A DNA stretch of 64,000 bases, taken from Neoechinorhynchus agilis. Its lineage: Eukaryota; Acanthocephala. Position 1 is the stretch's first letter. Every line of letters starts with the position of its first letter. The notes below the pieces were generated by a model. The model was not told where the DNA came from. It worked only from the letters and a program-made list of their open reading frames with translations, and ran no database searches. The translations under genes and the position numbers were made by a program. Shown here in pieces: positions 58,429-64,000 of this stretch. The DNA is taken from positions 5,518,001-5,582,000 of the forward strand of contig CM121341.1 of assembly GCA_051530055.1 (NCBI GenBank), written 5' to 3'.

Positions 58429-61134
58429 TTAAGTGTGTATGGCACCAAGTTCTTTTGCCATCATAGCCAACATCTTAGACTTCACTTCAATTTGCTTGCT
58501 GATCGGCTTCCCTTGACCATGACCAGCTCTTGATTCGATGTGAACCACCAACGGATTCTGTTGACTGGCAACGTTTCCAATTGAATGTTGCAACTCTGCT
58601 ATGTATTTGAACGTATGCGCCGGTACAACACGATCATCGTGATCGGCTGTAATGCATAGAATTGCGGGAAATTGATGGCCTTCGAGTGTTTTTGGGATGT
58701 TATGAAGGGGACTATATTTTATCAGATATTCAAAGTCATCTTTGTCGTCACTGCATCCGTAGTCTGATATCCATGCAATTCCTATGGTCCATTTAAGGTT
58801 TGGAATCTTTAAGTGTCCAAAAAAAGAGAGATCAACCCGGAAAAAGATCTCAAACCGTGTGGAACCGTAGCATGTCAAGTACGCCTACTTCCGAAATAAC
58901 CATTCGAAAAAGCTTAGGCCTTAAATTAGCACATGCAGCAGCCAAAAGTCCGCCATTAGATCCGCCATGAATAACTAATCGTTTTGAAGATGTATACTTG
59001 TTTTCGACAAGAAACGTCGCAGCATCGCAGAAATCGTAAAAGCTGTTCATTTTGTTGAATCTTTGGCCGTCCTTGTGCCACTGTTCGCCGTACTCGCATC
59101 CTCCTCGGATATTTGGGATCGCCAATACTCCACCGAAATCGCAAATCCACATGAGACGATTGAGAGAAAACGAGGGCATTAAATTAACTCCAAATCCACC
59201 ATATCCATACAGATATAGAGGCGAAGTTCCATCACGTGGTGTATTCTACGAAAGGACGGATGTGTAGATTCGTTAAGAAACGATAGCGACGAAATATACC
59301 TTGGATTTGACGATGTACATTGGAATTTTAACGGTTTTATCAACACTACTAGAATAAAAAACTTGTTCGCATTCAATGTGACTCACATCAAGTCCTTCGA
59401 AGTTCGTCTCACGATAAACCTTATGTGAAAACAGATATACATATTAGTACGATTTTTGGTCTTACGTTCAAATCAGTAGACTTATCGAGGTCAATCGAGT
59501 AAATTTTTTGAGGTGAGGTGTATGAATATGTTGAGAAAAAGATCTTTTAACGGAAATTTTAAATGGAGATCACTCCCAAAAGAGTACCTCATGCTCTTCC
59601 GACGAGCATTTAATGCTCTGAATAGTGACGGATCCCAGTGCGTCTTCGCCATATTCCACTATTCTTTGTCCGGTTTCCAAGTCGTGAATTGACAAAATGT
59701 TCTGTTATTTACATTGAACCTTTAAAATTATGACGAAGAGTGATCTTACTTTTACGTGATGGACACGGTTTACAATCAAATACTTTCCATGAGCACAAAG
59801 GCAGTCCTCAATCATATCGGTATCGTCCTCCTCAATTATTGTTCTCCAATTTTCTTTAGAAGGATTGTTCATACCATGACGGTCGTACTCAACGCAAACT
59901 CAATGAATTTACTGGAAACAAGGAGCTTTTTTGAAGCTTATTTGGTTGATTATTCCGATAAATCGAGCACACTATGAGGGATTATGTTGACTTAATCCTG
60001 CCCCCCCCAAAAAAAAGCGATTAATAAATCCTTATTTTTGCTTTAAACCCGGAAAAGATCTAAACGAATATGTGGGCATTAAAAGTAAAATTCACGATGA
60101 TTTAAATAAATTTACTGCACTTTAGAGCCTAATGTTCGACCGCCTTGGCCTACATCGATAACGATCACCTTGAATCTATCTGCTCCATCACAATTGGTCA
60201 CAAAATAGAACATCGATCCCTTGTTTTCAATCATCATATAAGCAGCATCGTACGTATCTAAAATCTTTTGCCACTCAATATTTGTATCGAATTGTTTATC
60301 CAGCTTAGCGACCCATACAGCATTATCGGTTTTGCAGCCATATCTTAACGTCGCCAATAAGTAGTTTCCGTCTAGAGTGGCACTAATACTGGCATTCAGA
60401 CCAGGACTATTGGGAAAATTAAGAACCAGTTTATCCTCACTTTGGTCATATCCAAGACGATGGTACATTGTCTTGCAAAACGTATTTCCGGTCATTTCTG
60501 TGCCATCCGCTTTCTTCTCAACGTCGTAGGTATTATAGAAGCCTCCGGTGGAATCTGCAAGCCACTGAAAACATGAGAATTTGACATGTTCAAGGCGGTC
60601 AGCCAATTTTCGTGCTTCTTCATCAAATGTAATGAATCGAACTGTATTCCAATCGGAACCCGCTTCACTTGAAGCATAAGCTATCAGATTATTATCCGGA
60701 CTACACGAAATACCGGACAACGCTATAGTTCCATCTTTTGACCATTCATTGGGGTTCATATAGAGCCGACCGATTTTATCTTCAGACGACCGGGAAAAGT
60801 AAATTTCGTCTTGGTTTTGGAGACCAGAATTGTGGGAGAATATGTATTTGCCTCCACGAGGTGTCGGAGCCGAGAATCTTTCAAAGTCATATAACTTAGT
60901 CATCTTGTTTCTAATGATTTGTGACAAATCCTGACAGTCCGAGAAGTATGCATCAAAAACGGATTGCTGGTCCGAGATGAACTTTTTTGTTTCGTCACTA
61001 TCGGGATCTTCTAGCCACCGATATGGATCGGGTATCAAATGACCGTGATAGTCATCAATGATGGTATCGTCTCTTCGAGCAACTGGATAATTGTAACGAT
61101 TTTGAGAAAACGAGGTGCGAACTTGTCCCATCGT
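58429..61134 (-). CDS. PREP: prolyl oligopeptidase (S9A serine peptidase)
   Basis: Seven exons: 61134-60149, 59873-59750, 59701-59588, 59543-59466, 59419-59300, 59245-58859 and 58794-58429, giving 724 aa (human 710). The N-terminal part has [20 protein letters not shown]. The seven-blade propeller has SGSDW-like [10 protein letters not shown] and VKFSCFQW. The catalytic fold has [10 protein letters not shown], nucleophile Ser in GGSNGG (about residue 570), Asp in [10 protein letters not shown] (about 654-657) and His in RAGHGQGKP (about 695), so the triad is intact. It cleaves short peptides after proline in the cytosol. The start follows a strong acceptor (TTTTATTTTCCAG, 61171-61170); MGQVRTSF is the first ATG after it. 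Introns 2-5 are GT-AG, 44-54 bp. Introns 1 and 6 are inverted-repeat type. Confidence 0.95.
58795..58858 (-). other. non-canonical inverted-repeat intron 6 of PREP (64 bp)
   Basis: ACGGTTTGAGATCTTT (58858-58843) and AAAGATTCCAAACCTT (58810-58795) pair at 13 of 16 positions. Exact removal of both arms gives LRFH-KWTIG, equal in length to the near-invariant FHKYTIG of the family. The GT-AG alternative (58855-58807) would insert five residues (T and IPNL) into this motif. Confidence 0.75.
59874..60148 (-). other. non-canonical inverted-repeat intron 1 of PREP (275 bp)
   Basis: CCAAGGCGGTCGAA (60148-60135) and TACGACCGTCATGG (59887-59874) pair at 11 of 14 positions. Exact removal joins VIVIDVG to MNNPSKENW in frame. 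A GT-AG alternative (GAT|GTAGGC to GTTGAG|TAC) keeps frame with three extra residues. Confidence 0.6.
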
Positions 61135-61333
61135 CGAAGGAAAACACGGAGTTCTTGAATGAAGTAGAGCTGGAAAATAAAACAGAAAGCGTCCTGAACA
61201 CAAGCTTCGCCCTTGTCGCACAATGACTGAATGGAACAAAGTGAAAAAATGTGACATTAAAAAATAGGGGCGTGAAGGCAAAATCAAGGCAAAAGATCTT
61301 TGAAGTACGAAAGACCGAAGTCTTCAAATAACG

Positions 61334-63314
61334 TTTTGACTTGTGTATGGGTGAAGAATACTCGAACGGTTAAAAATCATTTTATTCTTCTGAAATATCT
61401 CGAAAGAGAGGAAACCTCGCATTCTCAATCTGAGTTTGCGATTGTTTACGACGATTGAGAATGCGAGGTTTCCTCTCTTTCGAAATATTTCAGAAGAATA
61501 AAATGATTTTTAACCGGTCGAGTATTCTTCACCCATACACAAGTCAAAATTTAACAATCCCGATATGGATTTTCTCTCGATATGATTTGTGGCATTACTT
61601 GAAGAATCATATCGATAGAAAATCCATATCTGGATAGCAAATTTTGACTTGTGGTCGGTGAAGAATACTCGAACGGTTAAAAATCATTTTATTCTTCTGA
61701 AATATCTCGAAGAGAGAAAACCTCGCCTTCTCAATCTGAGTTTGCGATTGTTTACGACGATTGAGAATGCGAGGTTTCCTCTCTTTCGAAATATTTCAGA
61801 AGAATAAAATGATTTTTAACCGGTCGAGTATTCTTCACCCATACACAAGTCAAAATTTAACAATCCCGATATGGATTTTCTCTCGATATGATTTGTGGCA
61901 TTATTTGAAGAATCATATCGATAGAAAATCCATATCTGGATAGCAAATTTTGACTTGTGCATGGGTGAAGAATACTCGAACGGTTAAAAATCATTTTATT
62001 CTTCTGAAATATCTCGAAAGAGAGAAAACCTCGCCTTCTCAATCTGAGTTTGCGATTGTTTACGACGATTGAGAATGCGAGGTTTCCTCTCTTTCGAAAT
62101 ATTTCAGAAGAATAAAATGATTTTTAACCGGTCGAGTATTCTTCACCCACCACACAAGTCAAAATTTAACATCCCGATATGGATTTTCTCTCGATTTGAT
62201 TTGTGGCATTATTTGAAGAATCATAGCGATAGAAAATCCATATTTGGATAGCAAATTTTGACTTGTGCATGGGTGAAGAATATTCGAACGGTTAAAAATC
62301 ATTTTATTCTTCTGAAATATCTCGAAGAGAGAAAACCTCGCCTTCTCAATCTGAGTTTGCGATTGTTTACGACGATTGAGAATGCGAGGTTTCCTCTCTT
62401 TCGAAATATTTCAGAAGAATAAAATGATTTTTAACCGGTCGAGTATTCTTCACCCACCACACAAGTCAAAATTTAACATCCCGATATGGATTTTCTCTCG
62501 ATTTGATTTGTGGCATTATTTGAAGAATCATATCGAGAGAAAATCCATATCTGGATAGCAAATTTTGACTTGTGGTCGGTGAAGAATACTCGAACGGTTA
62601 AAAATCATTTTATTCTTCTGAAATATCTCGAAAGAGAGGAAACCTCGCCTTCTCAATCTGAGTTTGCGATTGTTTACGACGACTGAGAAGGCGAGGTTTC
62701 CTCTCTTTCGAAATATTTCAGAAGAATAAAATGATTTTTAACCGGGCGAGTATTCTTCACCCACCACACAAGTCAAAATTTAACATCCCGATATGGATTT
62801 TCTCTCGATTTGATTTGTGGCATTATTTGAAGAATCATATCGAGAGAAAATCCATATCTGGATAGCAAATTTTGACTTGTGTATGGGTGAAGAATACTCG
62901 AACGGTTAAAAATCATTTTATTCTTCTGAAATATTTCGAAAGAGAGGAAACCTCGCCTTCTCAATCTGAGTTTGCGATTGTTTACGACGACTGAGAAGGC
63001 GAGGTTTCCTCTCTTTCGAAATATTTCATTAGAATAAAATGATTTTTAACCGGTCGAGTATTCTTCACCCACCACACAAGTCAAAATTTAACATCCCGAT
63101 ATGGATTTTCTCTCGATATGATTTGTGGCATTATTTGAAGAATCATAGCGATAGAAAATCCATATCTGGATAGCAAATTTTGACTTGTGGTGGGTGACGA
63201 ATACTCGAACGGTTAAAAATCATTTTATTCTAATGAAATATTTCGAAAGAGAGGAAACCTCGTCTTCTCAATCTGAGTTTGCGACTGTTTACGACGATTG
63301 AGAAGGCGAGGTTT
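61334..63314. repeat. tandem array of ~307-bp double-palindrome units
   Basis: Six full units plus a partial one begin at 61334, 61642, 61948, 62256, 62563, 62870 and 63178 (spacing 306-308 bp). Each unit has a large foldback (arms about 100 bp, containing GAGGTTTCCTCTCTTTCGAA) and a small one (arms about 26 bp, GATATGGATTTTCTCTCGAT). The repeated 60-codon frames in the array come from the palindromes. Units differ by a few substitutions, some shared between neighbours. Confidence 0.95.
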
Positions 63315-64000
63315 ACTAATTATTAAACAAAGACATTTGCTAGCGAATTCCCTCAGTGTCATTGTGAAATGTTTTGCATGAACTAAAATGTGAGTCAGGT
63401 CGTTGTCGAGATATACACCAACAGCCACATTTTTCGAATATATATAAACGTTCGATATTTCCGCGTTTTCATCGATGTGTTCACCGCTTTCACTGTCCGC
63501 TAAAATTGCGTCTTATTTCTCTTGTTCAATCTGAAATGGTTATTTTTTAAACCTTCCACCTTTGCCGCAATTATTTTCTATATAAAACAAAATCTGAATT
63601 TATAACGCCTTTTTTTATTCGGTATGTTATAAATACTTTCTATGATATTAAAACGATAAATTACGGATGATATCCTACGCCGTTTTCGATACTAACTTCT
63701 CAGAATGTTAAATAGGTTGAGTACTGAGCTGTGACAATATCGCAAACAATAACGCTACTGCACAGCGTAATGTTTAAGGACGAATTCGGTTTTTAATCGA
63801 AGTGTTTAATTCCCTATTACAGTTGCAATTATTTGATAAGTACGAGCTTCTCATAGTTCTTTTCGTTAAAGTAACTCTAATAAATAGTTATAAAAAAGAC
63901 AAAAAGTTCGCTTTCTATAATTTTTATTGACCACTCAACATTAGTGTAACAAGTAAAAAAGTGATCGCATCAACTTATATATTCAATCCATTTTCTGCTT
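63315..64000. other. AT-rich stretch without recognisable gene
   Basis: Nothing seen beyond short frames; no repeat shared with the rest of the window. Confidence 0.4.

Noticed and set aside
61134-61287. PREP start at the upstream in-frame codons (51 extra residues)
   Set aside because: A strong acceptor (TTTTATTTTCCAG) lies between them and the first family-like residues, so the start at 61134 fits better.
61455-62964. Repeated 60-63-codon frames (MRMRGFLSFEIFQKN) on both strands
   Set aside because: They lie inside the palindromes of the tandem array, and the same peptide appears on both strands because of the inverted repeats. Not genes.
61334-63314. CRISPR-like array
   Set aside because: Regular spacing, but the whole ~307-bp unit repeats without unique spacers, and the gene context is eukaryotic.

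Overview
The window reads as nuclear DNA of a small-genome animal. It is AT-rich, most introns are 44-57 bp, genes sit on both strands without operon structure, and it holds a Q50 paired-like homeobox gene, COPI, RanGEF and MRP4-type transporter genes, and several metazoan-style retroelements. At least seven genes have a splice-acceptor-like AG just upstream of, or directly touching, the start codon. This suggests spliced-leader trans-splicing or leader introns close to the ATG. I cannot name the species; a larvacean tunicate is one hypothesis (short introns, AG|ATG starts, non-canonical introns) and is not proven.

Layout. 0-9 kb: a possible 3' exon, the homeobox gene (-), NOP16 (-), a small membrane-protein ORF (-) and foldback MITEs. 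9.3-14.7 kb: decayed Penelope-like and APE-type non-LTR elements, an 18-bp microsatellite and a 294-bp direct repeat. 14.9-20.5 kb: a 16-exon ABCC4/MRP4-like transporter (+). 20.6-24.3 kb: two retroelement remnants, the second with a restriction-like endonuclease domain. 24.5-32.5 kb: small uncharacterised genes, a GT32-type glycosyltransferase and a VAT1-like oxidoreductase. 33-35 kb: a ~220-bp satellite. 35.7-44.3 kb: a small one-pass membrane protein, alpha-COP (COPA), a 137-bp tandem repeat and an MBOAT acyltransferase. 45.6-52.5 kb: a beta-rich unknown, a 692-aa Ser-rich unknown and RCC1. 52.8-57.5 kb: repeats and an unusual protein of seven 33-residue repeats. 57.7-61.1 kb: ABT1/ESF2 and prolyl oligopeptidase, convergent with stop codons 10 bp apart. 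61.3-63.3 kb: a tandem array of ~307-bp units, each holding two palindromes.

The most interesting signal is a second class of intron. Most introns here are ordinary GT-AG. In PREP (two), ABCC4 (one), COPA (two), RCC1 (two) and VAT1 (one), however, the interruption is bounded by inverted repeats of 7-16 bp. Removing the sequence at or within a few bases of those repeats restores the frame, and in the best cases gives exactly the residues conserved in the family, whereas the available GT-AG choices add or delete conserved residues or do not exist. The border dinucleotides follow no consensus. This fits inverted-repeat transposons that became introns and are removed without GT-AG borders. Comparable introns are known from the larvacean Fritillaria and, as nonconventional introns, from euglenids. 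All intron calls here are read from DNA only; transcript data are needed to prove them.
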